Under the pieces are notes generated by a model. The model worked only from the letters and a program-made list of their open reading frames with translations. It had not been told where the DNA came from and did no database searches. The position numbers and the translations under genes were made by a program. Shown in pieces: positions 44,905 through 54,705 of a DNA stretch of 64,000 nucleotides (positions are counted from its first letter, which is position 1; every line of letters starts with the position of its first letter). The stretch lies in NCBI RefSeq assembly GCF_020535405.1, contig NZ_CP085036.1, positions 2,356,001 to 2,420,000 on the forward strand, given 5' to 3'. This stretch comes from Antiquaquibacter oligotrophicus. GTDB lineage: Bacteria; Actinomycetota; Actinomycetes; Actinomycetales; Microbacteriaceae.

Positions 44905-45783
44905 CTACTCCGCGACTCGCGCCCGGAGCGCCCGGATGACGGCAGCCATGTCGTCCTCGCTGAAGCCCAGGCCGTTCGTCTCCTCGTAAAGCCTCGCGCT
45001 GGCCTCCATGAGGGGCGCTGCGCTCCCGTTGCGGTGGGCCTCGTCGACGACGAAACGGCTGTTCTTGAGCACGTCCCGGATCGCGGCATCCGGTGACCAC
45101 TCCACGTCAACGATCTTGTGCGCCTTCGATCGCGAAACCGGCGACGCCATGGGCCCCGCGTCGAGGATGCGCTCGAGCACCCCCAGGTCGAGCCCGGCTG
45201 TCTCCGCGAAATGGAACGATTCGGCGAGCCCCGTCACCATCGTGATGAGAAAGGTGTTGACCGCGAGCTTCATCGTGAGCGCGTTCGGCGGTGCGCCGCA
45301 CACGAAGATGCTCGAGCACATCGCCTCGAGGTGCGGGCGAACCCGTTCGATGTCGGCATCATCGCCCGCCACCATCGCGACGAGCTGACCGGCGACGGCG
45401 GGTCGTCGCGACCCAGAGACGGGAGCCTCCACGTAGCGCCCGCCGGCCGAGGTTACACGTTCGGCGAGCCGAGCGGAGTACTCGGGTGTCATCGTGCCCA
45501 TTTGCACGATGGTGCGGTCGCGGTAGTCGACACTCCCGTCGAAGGGCAGTACCGCATTCGTTGCCGACTCATCGCGCAGCATCACAAAGATCACGGATGC
45601 CCGCTCCGCGACTTCGCTCGGTGAGCCGGCGATCTCCGCCCCCTTCGTCGCAAGCTCTTCCGCCGCGCCGCGCGTGCGGTTCCACACCAGGAGCGGACCG
45701 GCGGCCGCGAGGTTCGCTGCCATGGGCGCCCCCATGATGCCGAGGCCCAGGAATCCCACGTCGTGGGTGAGTTGCCGTGTCAT
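44905..45783 (-). CDS. 3-hydroxyisobutyrate dehydrogenase-like NAD(P)-dependent oxidoreductase
   Basis: A 292-residue beta-hydroxyacid dehydrogenase. VGFLGLGIMGAPMAANLA is the cofactor motif, EAPVSGSRRPAVAGQL the substrate loop, and NALTMKLAVNTFL contains the catalytic Lys. Start is ATG 45783. It could act on 3-hydroxyisobutyrate, fitting the hydroxyisobutyryl-CoA hydrolase gene 4 kb downstream, or on glyoxylate/succinic semialdehyde like other family members. Confidence 0.85.
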   Translation of the reverse strand: MTRQLTHDVGFLGLGIMGAPMAANLAAAGPLLVWNRTRGAAEELATKGAEIAGSPSEVAERASVIFVMLRDESATNAVLPFDGSVDYRDRTIVQMGTMTPEYSARLAERVTSAGGRYVEAPVSGSRRPAVAGQLVAMVAGDDADIERVRPHLEAMCSSIFVCGAPPNALTMKLAVNTFLITMVTGLAESFHFAETAGLDLGVLERILDAGPMASPVSRSKAHKIVDVEWSPDAAIRDVLKNSRFVVDEAHRNGSAAPLMEASARLYEETNGLGFSEDDMAAVIRALRARVAE

Positions 45784-45871
45784 TCGCGAGGTCTCCGATC
45801 TCGTTGCGGCCCGAAGGCCATCCAAACGAGTTCGGTGCGGGTTCGCGCGGTCCAGTCGCGCGACACTGGCA

Positions 45872-46312
45872 CTAACCGACGAGCTTTTCCACGATCTTCG
45901 CGACCCGGCGGTCCCGAGTCTCCTCGGTTTTCGCTTCGGCCACCGAGGCAGCGTGGGCTTTCTTCTGCGATGGTGCGGTCTTCTCCCACGCTGCCGCAGC
46001 GGCGGGGTTCGCGTCGAGTGCTTTCTGCAGGGCATCCGGCACCTCCACGGTGCGCGGTGCCGTGTCGACTTCAAGGGTCACCTCGATCTCATCGCCGATA
46101 CCCTTGCCGGTTCTTGCTCGCGTGTCGGCGTTGAAGCTGATGAGGTTCTTACCGCCCATGACGGCGGTTGTTGAGCGATACGTGTACTCGCCAACGGTCA
46201 CGACGACGGGTACACGTTTGCCCGCGTTGAGGGAGGCGAGAACGTCATCCGGAACAACGATTCCCGCGTTACGGCCGTCGCCGCTCCACAGCACGGTACG
46301 AAATGTTGGCAT
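45872..46312 (-). CDS. DUF1905 / YdeI-OmpD-associated domain protein
   Basis: A 146-residue protein with an N-terminal DUF1905 barrel (GIVVPDDVLASLNAGKRVPVVVTV) and a C-terminal YdeI-like helical tail with PDALQKALDANPAAAAAWE. Start ATG 46312. Function unknown. It lies four bases after the alpha/beta hydrolase gene and is probably cotranscribed with it. Confidence 0.82.
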   Translation of the reverse strand: MPTFRTVLWSGDGRNAGIVVPDDVLASLNAGKRVPVVVTVGEYTYRSTTAVMGGKNLISFNADTRARTGKGIGDEIEVTLEVDTAPRTVEVPDALQKALDANPAAAAAWEKTAPSQKKAHAASVAEAKTEETRDRRVAKIVEKLVG

Positions 46313-46316
46313 GGCC

Positions 46317-47129
46317 TCAGTCTGTCTTTTCGAGTAGAAAGCGCAAGATCTGTGGGCGAAGTGCCGCGGGCGACACCTGGTGCGTCTGTCCGTCGAGCAC
46401 GGCGTGTTCCGCCCCGGGGATGCTCGCCGCGACCTTTTCCTGCGCGGCGAGCATCTCGGGTGCTGCTTTGCTCCCGCACAGCACGAGCGTCGGCACGGAA
46501 ACATCCGCGAGTTCCGCAGGCGGCGTGAACTCCGACCCCATGATGGCCGCGTCGTACCGCAGCGTCGGAGCGACACCGAGGAGCGTTCGCCAGGCCTTAC
46601 GCGACATGAAGCGCATCATCAGGGGGACAAATCGCGGCGCCCCGATCATGTCGACCATGAAGTACGAGATGGCCTTGTCGTTGGCGCCCGCGTCGATGAG
46701 CCGATCGAGGTCGGCGTGGTACTGCTTGCGGGTGCCGTCCTTACCAGTGCGCAGGCCAACCCAGGGCGCCTCGTATCCGATGAGACGAGTCGTCGGAACT
46801 CCGTGCGCCGCAGCGCGATAGGAGAGTGCCGCACCAGAGGACTGACCGAGGACGGAAGCCTCGCCGCCGACCGCGGCGATAACGGCACGGAGATCCTCGA
46901 ACTCCCGCTCGGGCGCGTATGGGAGGGTGTTCTCACTCTCACCGCGACCTCGACGGTCGTAGATGACGACCGTAAAGCGGTCGCGCAACTCCTTCGCGAC
47001 GTCGCGCGACGGTCCGAACTCACGGAAACAGAATGCCCCGTCAACGAGCACTAGCACGGGGCCACTGCCCGAGCGTTCGAACGCGATACGTGTGCCGTCG
47101 GCGGAGGTGGCGTATTCGGTCTCACTCAC
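46317..47129 (-). CDS. Alpha/beta hydrolase
   Basis: A 270-residue alpha/beta hydrolase. VYDRRGRGES marks the strand 4 loop, LGQSSGAALSYRAA the nucleophile Ser, VLCGSKAAPEM the acid region, and VLDGQTHQV the His. The ATG overlaps the stop of the AHSA1 gene by four bases, so the order ArsR, AHSA1, hydrolase, DUF1905 forms one operon. Substrate unknown. Confidence 0.85.
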   Translation of the reverse strand: MSETEYATSADGTRIAFERSGSGPVLVLVDGAFCFREFGPSRDVAKELRDRFTVVIYDRRGRGESENTLPYAPEREFEDLRAVIAAVGGEASVLGQSSGAALSYRAAAHGVPTTRLIGYEAPWVGLRTGKDGTRKQYHADLDRLIDAGANDKAISYFMVDMIGAPRFVPLMMRFMSRKAWRTLLGVAPTLRYDAAIMGSEFTPPAELADVSVPTLVLCGSKAAPEMLAAQEKVAASIPGAEHAVLDGQTHQVSPAALRPQILRFLLEKTD

Positions 47130-47614
47130 GCTGCGTCTCCTTCGATGACGGCATCCATCTTGTCGAACGATTCCAGCCAGCCGTCGCGCGTCATGTCGCG
47201 GAACTGGGGCTCGAACGGTCCCTGGTGCAGGGTCATGCGGGTTTTGTCACCGTGATCGTGGAGCCAGATGCGCAGCACAACACGGTCGAACGGTCCGCCC
47301 TGCGCCACAGCGGGAGAGGGGTGATACCCCTCGAGGTACTCGGGCGGGATGACGACGGTGAGGTGCACAAGCATCGGGTAGTGCTCGCCGGACTCGTTGT
47401 CGACCATGTCGAGCCCCCAAACGCCGCCCTCTCGCAGGTTGACGCGCACCGTAGAGAGATCGACGTGCACGGATGCCGGGCCAAACCATCGCGCGAGAAA
47501 CTCGGGTTTCGTGAAGAACTGCCAGACGACCTCTCGCGGCGCGGCGAACGCGCGCGTGATGAAGACGTCGGTGTCGGCCGCGACGGGTACGTCGGGAATC
47601 GTGTTGTCGCTCAT
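47126..47614 (-). CDS. AHSA1/SRPBCC domain protein
   Basis: A 162-residue START-like fold protein: FITRAFAAPREVVWQFFTKPEFLARWFGP is the diagnostic N-terminus and GWLESFDKMD the terminal helix. Such proteins are commonly coupled to ArsR regulators, as here where its ATG overlaps the ArsR stop. Ligand unknown. Confidence 0.9.
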   Translation of the reverse strand: MSDNTIPDVPVAADTDVFITRAFAAPREVVWQFFTKPEFLARWFGPASVHVDLSTVRVNLREGGVWGLDMVDNESGEHYPMLVHLTVVIPPEYLEGYHPSPAVAQGGPFDRVVLRIWLHDHGDKTRMTLHQGPFEPQFRDMTRDGWLESFDKMDAVIEGDAA

Positions 47615-47970
47615 TGCTCTCTCTTCTCCTGTTCGTCGACCATGTACTCGGCGAGGGCCGCGTCGAGGCGGTCGAAGCTGTCGTTCCAGAACTGTTTGTA
47701 GCGCTGCATCCACTCGACGGCTTCTTTGAGTGCGTCGGCTTCGAGATGACTGAGGCGAGTCGTGGCAACTTGGCTGCGCGAGATGAGGCCTGCCCGCTCC
47801 AGCACCTTCAGGTGCTTCGACACCGCTGGCTGGCTCATCGAGAGCGGCTCGGTGAGTTGGCTCACACTTGCGTCGCCGTCGGCAAGGCGGCTCAGGATGG
47901 CGCGGCGAGTGGGGTCCGCGAGTGCGGCGAAGACCGCATCGAGAGTACGGTCGTCGGCGAGTGTGGCCAT
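47611..47970 (-). CDS. ArsR-family transcriptional regulator
   Basis: A 119-residue winged-helix regulator: ALADPTRRAILSRLADGDASVSQLTEPLSMSQPAVSKHLKVLERAGLI. No metal-binding Cys motif is seen, so it belongs to the non-metal, AHSA1-linked group. First gene of the four-gene minus-strand operon. Confidence 0.92.
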   Translation of the reverse strand: MATLADDRTLDAVFAALADPTRRAILSRLADGDASVSQLTEPLSMSQPAVSKHLKVLERAGLISRSQVATTRLSHLEADALKEAVEWMQRYKQFWNDSFDRLDAALAEYMVDEQEKREQ

Positions 47971-48045
47971 TACATAACCTCCTGGTTTTCATAACCTAGT
48001 GGTTATTCATGCCAGGCACAAGTCGCCTTTCGACCACCGGGGTTC

Positions 48046-48969
48046 TCATCGCTCCCGCGAGATCACCGTTCCGCCGAGCGACGCGATGGCCTTCAGCACC
48101 GACGGTCGCGCCGCAACCCACGCGACGATCATCACCACGAGGGAGACGCAGAAGATGGCAAACCCAAGCCAGCCGGCATCCTCGCTGCTCGCGTACATGT
48201 GGCTGAGGTTACGCAGGGCGCCCGTTGTGAATACGAGGAAGACGTGCACGATCGTGAACCCGACGAACCACAGCATCACCCAGAAGTGCACCTTTTTTGT
48301 GACGGCGAAGGGCACGATGCGATCGAACCGGCGGAATCGCGCCGACCACAGGGGCGACAGCCGCAGGCCGGTGACGATCGCCAGCGGTGCGGCGATGAAC
48401 ACGGTCACGAAGTAGGTGAGAAGTTGCAGGGCGTTGTAGTTGACCCAACTGTTCTCGACGGGCCACTCGAGGGAGGCGTATTGGAGGCCTGCGGAGATTG
48501 CGTTGGGGATGACATCCCAGTGGGTGGGAACCAGACGCACCCACTGACCGGTCGCAAACAGCAGCACAACAAACACAACACCGTTGAGCACCCACACCGC
48601 GTCGAGGCTCAGGTGGAACCACGAGGTGAGTGTGAGCCGGGTCGGCGGGTTTTTGGTGCGGATGAGCCCGTCGTTCTTGCGAGTCCAGAACACCGTCGGT
48701 CGCTTTTGCGTGCGCAACTGCCAACCCGTGCGCACGATGAGCAGCAAAAAGAAGCTGTTGAGAAAGTGCTGCCATCCGACCCACGCGGGGATGCCGACGG
48801 GAGCTCCGTCGGGGAGTGTCGACTGACCCGGGTACTGTGCGACCCACGCCGCGACATCCGGCATCTCACGGAGCCATCGGGCAACCACCACAACCGCGAC
48901 GGCCAGAACGAGGGCGGCCGGCACCACCCAGACGAGCGCAAACCAGCGGCTCTGGCGGAACCCCGTCAC
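48046..48969 (-). CDS. Cytochrome b/b561-type membrane protein
   Basis: A 307-residue membrane protein with about six helices. It resembles the di-haem cytochrome b subunits paired with molybdopterin or hydrogenase enzymes: His residues in WVGWQHFLNSFF, SWFHLSLDAVWV, KKVHFWVMLWFVGFTIVHVFLVF could hold two haems. The GTG at 48969 is the only sensible start after the divergent gene. No partner catalytic subunit is adjacent; the sulfite-oxidase-like protein 31 kb away is soluble and unlikely to pair. Confidence 0.75.
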   Translation of the reverse strand: MTGFRQSRWFALVWVVPAALVLAVAVVVVARWLREMPDVAAWVAQYPGQSTLPDGAPVGIPAWVGWQHFLNSFFLLLIVRTGWQLRTQKRPTVFWTRKNDGLIRTKNPPTRLTLTSWFHLSLDAVWVLNGVVFVVLLFATGQWVRLVPTHWDVIPNAISAGLQYASLEWPVENSWVNYNALQLLTYFVTVFIAAPLAIVTGLRLSPLWSARFRRFDRIVPFAVTKKVHFWVMLWFVGFTIVHVFLVFTTGALRNLSHMYASSEDAGWLGFAIFCVSLVVMIVAWVAARPSVLKAIASLGGTVISRER

Positions 48970-49051
48970 GAGCGCACCCGGGCAACAAGATGCGGGGCGT
49001 GGTTCACGATTCGACCTTACCGAAAGTCGGTCAGCGGCTACGGTGGAAACG

Positions 49052-50125
49052 ATGGATGACGCCGCCGCGACAACCGACGTGCGCTTCGCCGTGACCGGAG
49101 CGCTGGGTACCATCACGCTCGATCGCCCTCGCGCGCTCAACGCCTTCAACCACGGGATGGTCACGGCGATCACGAGACAACTCGTGGTGTGGCGCGACGA
49201 CCCCGCGGTCGAGCGCGTGCTCATCGAGTCCACGGGTGACCGCGCATTTTGCGCCGGCGGCGACATCGTGCCGATCTACCGCGATGCCCTGATCCGGCGG
49301 AATGGAGAGAGCGGCGGTGACGGCACCGAGCAGTTCTGGCGCGACGAGTATGCGCTCAATTCGCTCATGGCCCACTACCCGAAGCCGATTGTCACCTTCA
49401 TGGCGGGTCTCGTTCTCGGCGGGGGAGTGGGGCTCGGTTCCCACGCGAGCCATCGCATCGTCACCGAGACGTCGAAGGTGGGTATGCCCGAGGTTACGAT
49501 CGGGTTCGTTCCCGACGTGGGTGGCACGTGGTTGCTGAGCCACGCGCCGGGAGAGCTCGGCACACGCATGGCGCTCACGGGGGAGTCGGTGGGCGCGGCC
49601 AGCGCCATTCACGTGGGCCTCGCGGATTACTTTGTGCCCTCGGAACGGCTGCGCGGGCTGCGGGAGGCGCTTTCGACGAGGGCTCCGGATGACGCGATCG
49701 CTGACGTTGTGGCCGATGCCGGGCATCCGGCCATCACCGACGACCAGGCGCTGCTCGATGCGTGTTTCGCTCACAACGACGTGGGCGACATCCTCGCGGC
49801 GCTGCGCGCTGCCGACCGCTCGGATCTCGCCGACGTGATCGAGTCGAAGTCGCCGACCGCATTGGTACTCACCCTCGAGTCGTTGCGGCGTGCGCGCACT
49901 CTGGGTGGCCTCGACGCGGCGCTTATCCAGGAGTTCCGGGTCGCGATGGCCTGCCTCGATCTGCCGGACCTGGCGGAGGGCATCCGCGCGCAGGTCATCG
50001 ACAAGGATCGCTCGCCACGTTGGCGCCCGAGCGCTGTCGCCGAGGTTGATCGCGCGGTCATCGATGCCGCGTTCGCGCCGCGGCGCCACGACTTGCACGT
50101 ACCAACACGAGAGGAAGCACCATGA
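49052..50125 (+). CDS. 3-hydroxyisobutyryl-CoA hydrolase (enoyl-CoA hydratase family)
   Basis: A 357-residue crotonase-fold enzyme, longer than hydratases, as in HIBYL-CoA hydrolases. [14 protein letters not shown] and [42 protein letters not shown] are the oxyanion and active-site segments. The start ATG at 49052 or GTG at 49043. It overlaps the next hydratase gene by four bases. Role in valine breakdown fits the 3-hydroxyisobutyrate-dehydrogenase-like gene nearby. Confidence 0.88.
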   Translation: MDDAAATTDVRFAVTGALGTITLDRPRALNAFNHGMVTAITRQLVVWRDDPAVERVLIESTGDRAFCAGGDIVPIYRDALIRRNGESGGDGTEQFWRDEYALNSLMAHYPKPIVTFMAGLVLGGGVGLGSHASHRIVTETSKVGMPEVTIGFVPDVGGTWLLSHAPGELGTRMALTGESVGAASAIHVGLADYFVPSERLRGLREALSTRAPDDAIADVVADAGHPAITDDQALLDACFAHNDVGDILAALRAADRSDLADVIESKSPTALVLTLESLRRARTLGGLDAALIQEFRVAMACLDLPDLAEGIRAQVIDKDRSPRWRPSAVAEVDRAVIDAAFAPRRHDLHVPTREEAP

Positions 50126-50892
50126 CGGAAACGATCCGAATCGAGACACGCGGCTCCGTTGGGCTCATCACCCTCGATCGACCGGAGGCGCTCAACGCAC
50201 TCAACGACGCCGTCATGCGGGAGGTGGTCGCGGCGGCAGAAACCTTCGAGGCCGATGCGAGTGTGGGAGCGATCGTCATCACCGGCTCCGATAAGGCGTT
50301 CGCGGCCGGTGCCGACATCAAGGCGATGGCGGCGCTGACGTACACGGATGTCTCGGCCGACGACCCACTCGCCGACTGGGATCGCCTCCTCGCGATTCGC
50401 ATCCCGGTGATCGCGGCGGTGTCCGGTTACGCGCTCGGTGGCGGGTGCGAGCTCGCGATGATGTGCGACACGGTGTTCGCGTCGGAGACCGCGAAGTTCG
50501 GTCAGCCGGAGATCCTCCTGGGGATCATCCCCGGCATCGGCGGAACTCAGCGACTGACTCGCGCCGTCGGCAAGGCGGTCGCGATGGATCTTGTTCTCAC
50601 GGGGCGCACCATCGACGCGGACGAGGCTCTGCGCATCGGTCTGGTAGCCCGCGTGCTCCCTGCCGACTCACTGCTCGAGGAGACGATCGCGGTCGCCGAA
50701 CAGATCGCCCAGCGCTCGCGGCTGGCCAACGCGGCAGCGAAGCGCGCCGTAAATGCCGCGTTCGAGTTGCCTCTCGTTGACGGCCTGGCCGCAGAGCGAG
50801 CCGAGTTCCTCGATCTTTTCGCCACGGAGGACCGCGCCGAGGGAATGGCAGCGTTCATCGAGAAGCGACCGGCGAACTTCCGCCACCGCTAG
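50122..50892 (+). CDS. Enoyl-CoA hydratase
   Basis: A 256-residue crotonase. [10 protein letters not shown] and [44 protein letters not shown] carry the oxyanion hole and both catalytic Glu residues, so true hydratase activity is likely. It is translationally coupled (ATGA) to the hydroxyisobutyryl-CoA hydrolase gene, consistent with a valine or short-chain acyl-CoA route. Confidence 0.92.
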   Translation: MTETIRIETRGSVGLITLDRPEALNALNDAVMREVVAAAETFEADASVGAIVITGSDKAFAAGADIKAMAALTYTDVSADDPLADWDRLLAIRIPVIAAVSGYALGGGCELAMMCDTVFASETAKFGQPEILLGIIPGIGGTQRLTRAVGKAVAMDLVLTGRTIDADEALRIGLVARVLPADSLLEETIAVAEQIAQRSRLANAAAKRAVNAAFELPLVDGLAAERAEFLDLFATEDRAEGMAAFIEKRPANFRHR

Positions 50893-50902
50893 CGGCGTCG
50901 CG

Positions 50903-51538
50903 CTAGTGGTCGAGTGACTCTCCGGGCTCGAGCACGATGTAGTCGCCGCCGCCAGCGTCAACCACGCCACCGAGGCGTGCGTTGTGCATCTTCTTGCCGA
51001 TGGCCGACAGCGTCATTTCGTGCACCGGGAAGGCCCGTTTCGGGGCGACGGCGGCGACGAAGTCCATCGCCTCGCCGATTTTGAGCCACGGCGCTCCGAC
51101 CGGTGCGGCGAGCACCTCCACGGACGCGTCGGGCACCGTGTACGAGTCGCCCGGGTAGTACAGCGTCTCGTTGACGAGTACCCCCAGGTTGTCGATCACG
51201 GGGATCGATTCGTGGATGATGTTGTGCTTGCCACCGAAGAACGTGAGGGTGAAGGGCTCGATCTCCACGGTGTCACCAGCGGCAACAACCTCGACGGTGT
51301 AGTCCTTGATCGCCGCGGCCACCCCCGCCGGGCCGAGGATGCGGGCATGGGGGTTGAGCGCGAGAAGCGCGTCAAGGTGGGTGGATGACCAATGGTCGTC
51401 GTGCTCATGCGTGATGACGATGGCGACAACATCCATGAGGTCGGCGAGGGGCAGTGTGAACGAGCCCGGATCGATCACGAGATTCTTGCCCGCAACTTCG
51501 ACGACCTGACAGGCATGTTCGTGCTTCGTGATCTTCAT
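50903..51538 (-). CDS. Metallo-beta-lactamase fold hydrolase (UlaG-like)
   Basis: A 211-residue MBL-fold protein with the metal motif THEHDDHW, a later GDSY metal position, and PVHEM near the end. It is most like the UlaG/YtnP small-hydrolase group. Convergent with the hydratase gene. Substrate unknown. Confidence 0.82.
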   Translation of the reverse strand: MKITKHEHACQVVEVAGKNLVIDPGSFTLPLADLMDVVAIVITHEHDDHWSSTHLDALLALNPHARILGPAGVAAAIKDYTVEVVAAGDTVEIEPFTLTFFGGKHNIIHESIPVIDNLGVLVNETLYYPGDSYTVPDASVEVLAAPVGAPWLKIGEAMDFVAAVAPKRAFPVHEMTLSAIGKKMHNARLGGVVDAGGGDYIVLEPGESLDH

Positions 51539-51729
51539 CCGACGAGCCTACGCGGGGGTCTCCCACGGGAGAAGACGAGGAGGCGCAATGTTGATCACAT
51601 CGACAGAGACACGAACTGCACTCAGCGAATCGGTCCCCGATTGTTTCACGATGGAAACAATTTCCCTCCCAGTGTTACGAGGCTGTGAACTGGGCCAGGG
51701 AGAGTCATGTGCATTGCTAAGCAGGAAAC

Positions 51730-54318
51730 ATGAGTATCCATACGCATGAACATGCCGCTGTCCGAAAACGATCACGACTGACTCGACGGGGAGCCATCGC
51801 CGGTGCCGTCGCCCTCGCCATCGTCTCGAGTGCAGCGGTCACCCCCATGGCGGCCATCGCGGCCACGCCGCCCGGTATCACCATCGCCGACGGCAAGTCC
51901 GCTGTGGCGTACAGCTACGAGACGGCGATCCGCGAGCGAGTCTTCATCCCCGTCGCTGGCGTCGACCAGGATCTTGACGGGCAGACGGATGTCACTGCCG
52001 TCGACATCATCCGGCCCAACGACCCCACGGGAGCACTCAAGTCTCCCGCCATCATCGACCCCAGCCCCTACTACACGACCCTGGGCCGTGGAACCGAAGC
52101 GCAGCTGCTCAACAACCTTGGTGACGGCGTGACCAATCTGTTCCCGCTCTACTACGACAACTACTTTGTGCCTCGCGGGTACGCGATGTTGCACGCGCAG
52201 ATGAACGGCACGGCGTTCTCCACCGGATGCCCCAACCACGGTGGTCCCGGAGACATCGAGAGCATGAAGGTTGTCGTCGACTGGCTGAACGGTCGTGTCG
52301 CGGCCTACGACGCCGAGGGCAACCCGGTTGTGGCCGATTGGCACAACGGCAAGTCGTCGATGATCGGCAAGTCTTACGACGGAACGCTCGCCAACGGCGT
52401 GGCGGCAACCGGCGTCGACGGACTCAGCACCATCGTTCCGATCGAGTCGATCAGCGATTGGTACAAGTACTCGCGTACGAACGGCATCCGCCACAACACC
52501 AACTACCCGCAGAGCCTCTCGAACACCGTCACCAACCCCGACCGGAGGTCGCTGTGTGCCCCGGTGCGGGACTCGTGGGTGCCGTTGATCGGTGAGCCCT
52601 CCGGTGATGTCACCCCCTTCTGGGATGACCGCAACTACCTGCTGGACGTCGACAACGTGAAGGCCTCGGTCTTCGCCATCCAGGGCCTCAACGATGACAA
52701 TGTGCGGATGAGCCAGTTCGGAGAATGGTGGAGCGCACTGGCGGAGAACGAGGTGCCTCGAAAGGTGTGGCTGCCCAAGATCGGGCACGTCGACCCGTTC
52801 GACTTCCGACGCGAGGTCTGGGTTGACACCCTTCACCGGTGGTTCGACTACTGGTTGCTCGACATCGACAACGGCATCATGACGGAGCCCATGGCCACTG
52901 TCGAGACCGCTCCCGGTGAGTTCACCGATGAGAGCACGTGGCCGGCACCCGGTACCGAGCCGGTTGCCCTCAACCTCACCGGAACAGAAGCCGGAGTGGC
53001 GGGAGCCCTCGCGCTGCAGCCCGTGAGTGAGCTCGAGACGCTGAGCTTCACGGGTGTGACGGGTGCGTCGATCAGCGAGACCAACCTCGTCACCGATCCG
53101 ACCGGCCAGCAGGCAACACGCCTGGCGTTCCTCTCGGCACCGCTCGAGACGGAACTTCGACTGTCGGGTACGCCGATCGTGAACCTCGCGGCATCCATCA
53201 ACACAACGCAGGCGAACTTCGGTGTCGCGCTCGTCGACTACGGGCCCGCGACCCTCACGCCGCGCAGCCCCGGCGATGGTTCGCTCAAGACCGACCAGCT
53301 CACCTGCTGGGGTGAGTCGAACGAGTTCGACAGCGCGTGCTTCCCGGAGTCGGTGCTGCGTTCGGCCGATGTCGACCTGTGGCGCATCTCGCGCGGAGCG
53401 CTCGACTCGACGAACCGCGACACCCTCGTCGAGGGGCTCGGCACACCCGTTGTTGCTGGCCAGGAGTACCTGTACGACTTCCCGATGGAGCCGTACGACC
53501 ACACGGTTCCCGCCGGTCACCGGATCGGTCTGCTTGTCACCACGAACCTGTCGGGGTACAACAACGACGGCACCCGAGGTGTCTCCGTCACCGTTGATGT
53601 GCAGGAGAGCACGATCATCCTGCCGATCGTCGGTGGTCTCGCGGCCGCCGCAGCATCGGGCGGTCTCGGGGTTCCGGCACCCGTCGAGCTCAGTTTCGAC
53701 ATGGGTGGCCATGGCGACCCCATCGAGGCGCAATCGGTGGCGTATGGTGCGACCGGCACCGTTCCCGAGGACCCGACCGTCGAGGGCTACGTCTTCACAG
53801 GATGGTTCGCGGACGCCGAGTTCACGACCCCCTTCGACTTCGCAGCGCCGCTCGTGACGGACGCCGTTGCATACGCGCACTGGATGACCGTCGAAGAGTA
53901 TGTCGCGAGCCTCGAGATCACGGCGAGCAGCCTGACCGTGAAGAAGGGCGGCAGCGTGACCGTCTCGGTGGAGGGCTTCGGCCCGGACAGCGAGTCGATC
54001 GGTGACGTCACGGAGCTTGTGACTCTCACGAGTTCTGTCGCGACAGATGTCATCGACGGCGACACGATCACGTTCCCCACCGCGAGCGCGCACACCATCA
54101 CCGCGACCCTCGGCGAGGTCAGAGCGAGCGTGGTCATCGACGTGACGGTCGAGGCGGCCCAGCCGCCGGCATCCGAGGATGCCCCGCCGGCGGGCCTCGC
54201 GTTCACCGGTGCAACCCCGCTCCTCGCGGCGGGCCTGATTGCGGCACTGATGGCGCTCGCCGGGGCGGCCCTGCTTATCGCGCGTCGCCGCGCGCAGGCG
54301 GGAGCTGCTAGCGAGTAG
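51730..54318 (+). CDS. Secreted S15-type X-Pro dipeptidyl-peptidase with InlB-like repeat and LAFTG anchor
   Basis: An 862-residue exported peptidase. The N-terminus has a twin-arginine pattern (RSRLTRRGAIAGAVALA), so Tat export is likely. Residues 50-400 form the S15 alpha/beta-hydrolase domain: GKSYDGTLANG (Ser), QGLNDDNVRM (Asp) and KIGHVDPF (His). The C-terminal PepX beta domain follows. Residues about 655-715 (VELSFDMGGHG...GYVFTGWFADAEFTTPFDF) form a Listeria-Bacteroides/InlB-type repeat, then a Big-like domain, then LAFTG, a hydrophobic helix and RRR for sortase anchoring. The 191-base upstream gap has a GTTTC..GAAAC dyad and no other clear feature. Confidence 0.88.
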   Translation: MSIHTHEHAAVRKRSRLTRRGAIAGAVALAIVSSAAVTPMAAIAATPPGITIADGKSAVAYSYETAIRERVFIPVAGVDQDLDGQTDVTAVDIIRPNDPTGALKSPAIIDPSPYYTTLGRGTEAQLLNNLGDGVTNLFPLYYDNYFVPRGYAMLHAQMNGTAFSTGCPNHGGPGDIESMKVVVDWLNGRVAAYDAEGNPVVADWHNGKSSMIGKSYDGTLANGVAATGVDGLSTIVPIESISDWYKYSRTNGIRHNTNYPQSLSNTVTNPDRRSLCAPVRDSWVPLIGEPSGDVTPFWDDRNYLLDVDNVKASVFAIQGLNDDNVRMSQFGEWWSALAENEVPRKVWLPKIGHVDPFDFRREVWVDTLHRWFDYWLLDIDNGIMTEPMATVETAPGEFTDESTWPAPGTEPVALNLTGTEAGVAGALALQPVSELETLSFTGVTGASISETNLVTDPTGQQATRLAFLSAPLETELRLSGTPIVNLAASINTTQANFGVALVDYGPATLTPRSPGDGSLKTDQLTCWGESNEFDSACFPESVLRSADVDLWRISRGALDSTNRDTLVEGLGTPVVAGQEYLYDFPMEPYDHTVPAGHRIGLLVTTNLSGYNNDGTRGVSVTVDVQESTIILPIVGGLAAAAASGGLGVPAPVELSFDMGGHGDPIEAQSVAYGATGTVPEDPTVEGYVFTGWFADAEFTTPFDFAAPLVTDAVAYAHWMTVEEYVASLEITASSLTVKKGGSVTVSVEGFGPDSESIGDVTELVTLTSSVATDVIDGDTITFPTASAHTITATLGEVRASVVIDVTVEAAQPPASEDAPPAGLAFTGATPLLAAGLIAALMALAGAALLIARRRAQAGAASE

Positions 54319-54331
54319 TCGATCCACCCGA

Positions 54332-54373
54332 ACGGGGTGTCCGCGGCCTGCGGGTCGCGGGCACCCCGTTTTC
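54332..54373 (+). terminator. Rho-independent terminator
   Basis: ACGGGGTGTCCGCGGCC pairs with GGGTCGCGGGCACCCCGT with one or two mismatches around a short loop and is followed by TTTTC. It separates the S15 peptidase gene from the CsoR operator. Confidence 0.85.
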
Positions 54374-54398
54374 TCGTTCCATCGAAACGATGACACCT

Positions 54399-54415
54399 AT
54401 ACCCCCTAGGGGTAT
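54399..54415. promoter_or_regulatory. CsoR operator
   Basis: The palindrome ATACCCC - CTA - GGGGTAT is the classic CsoR/RcnR-type site (runs of C and G flanked by AT). It lies immediately before the csoR start and should repress the csoR-copB operon until metal binds. Confidence 0.85.
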
Positions 54416-54425
54416 GCTGGACGAC

Positions 54426-54701
54426 ATGATCGACGACATCAAAAAGCGTGCACTGCATCGGAGCCGCATCCTCGAAGGGCAATTGCGCGGCATCACCAAG
54501 ATGATCGAGAACGAGGACTACTGCGTCGACATCATCACGCAGTCGCTCGCAATCCAGAACTCGCTGCGCAGCCTCAACAAGCTCCTGGTCGAAAACCACC
54601 TCAAGACCCACGTTGCGCACATGTTCGAGCACGGCGAGCAGGACACAGCCATCGACGAGCTGCTGCGGGTCTACGAGCTGAACAACAACCGGGCGGAGTG
54701 A
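54426..54701 (+). CDS. csoR: CsoR/RcnR-family metal-sensing repressor
   Basis: A 91-residue all-helical repressor: KKRALHRSRILEGQLRGITKMIENEDYCVDIITQSLAIQNSL. Metal ligand positions read Cys in DYCVD, then His-x3-His in ENHLKTH. Copper CsoR has Cys-His-Cys at these positions, while RcnR has Cys-His-His. ATG at 54426 is favoured; ATG 54414 overlaps the operator. It is four bases from the CopB ATPase gene, so export of the sensed metal is under its control. Confidence 0.88.
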   Translation: MIDDIKKRALHRSRILEGQLRGITKMIENEDYCVDIITQSLAIQNSLRSLNKLLVENHLKTHVAHMFEHGEQDTAIDELLRVYELNNNRAE

Positions 54702-54705
54702 GCGC

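Noticed and set aside
51772..54396. 874-codon open frame antisense to the S15 peptidase gene
   Set aside because: It mirrors the codon pattern of the real gene, has no domain, is very rich in Arg/Asp/Val/His, and is a typical high-GC shadow.
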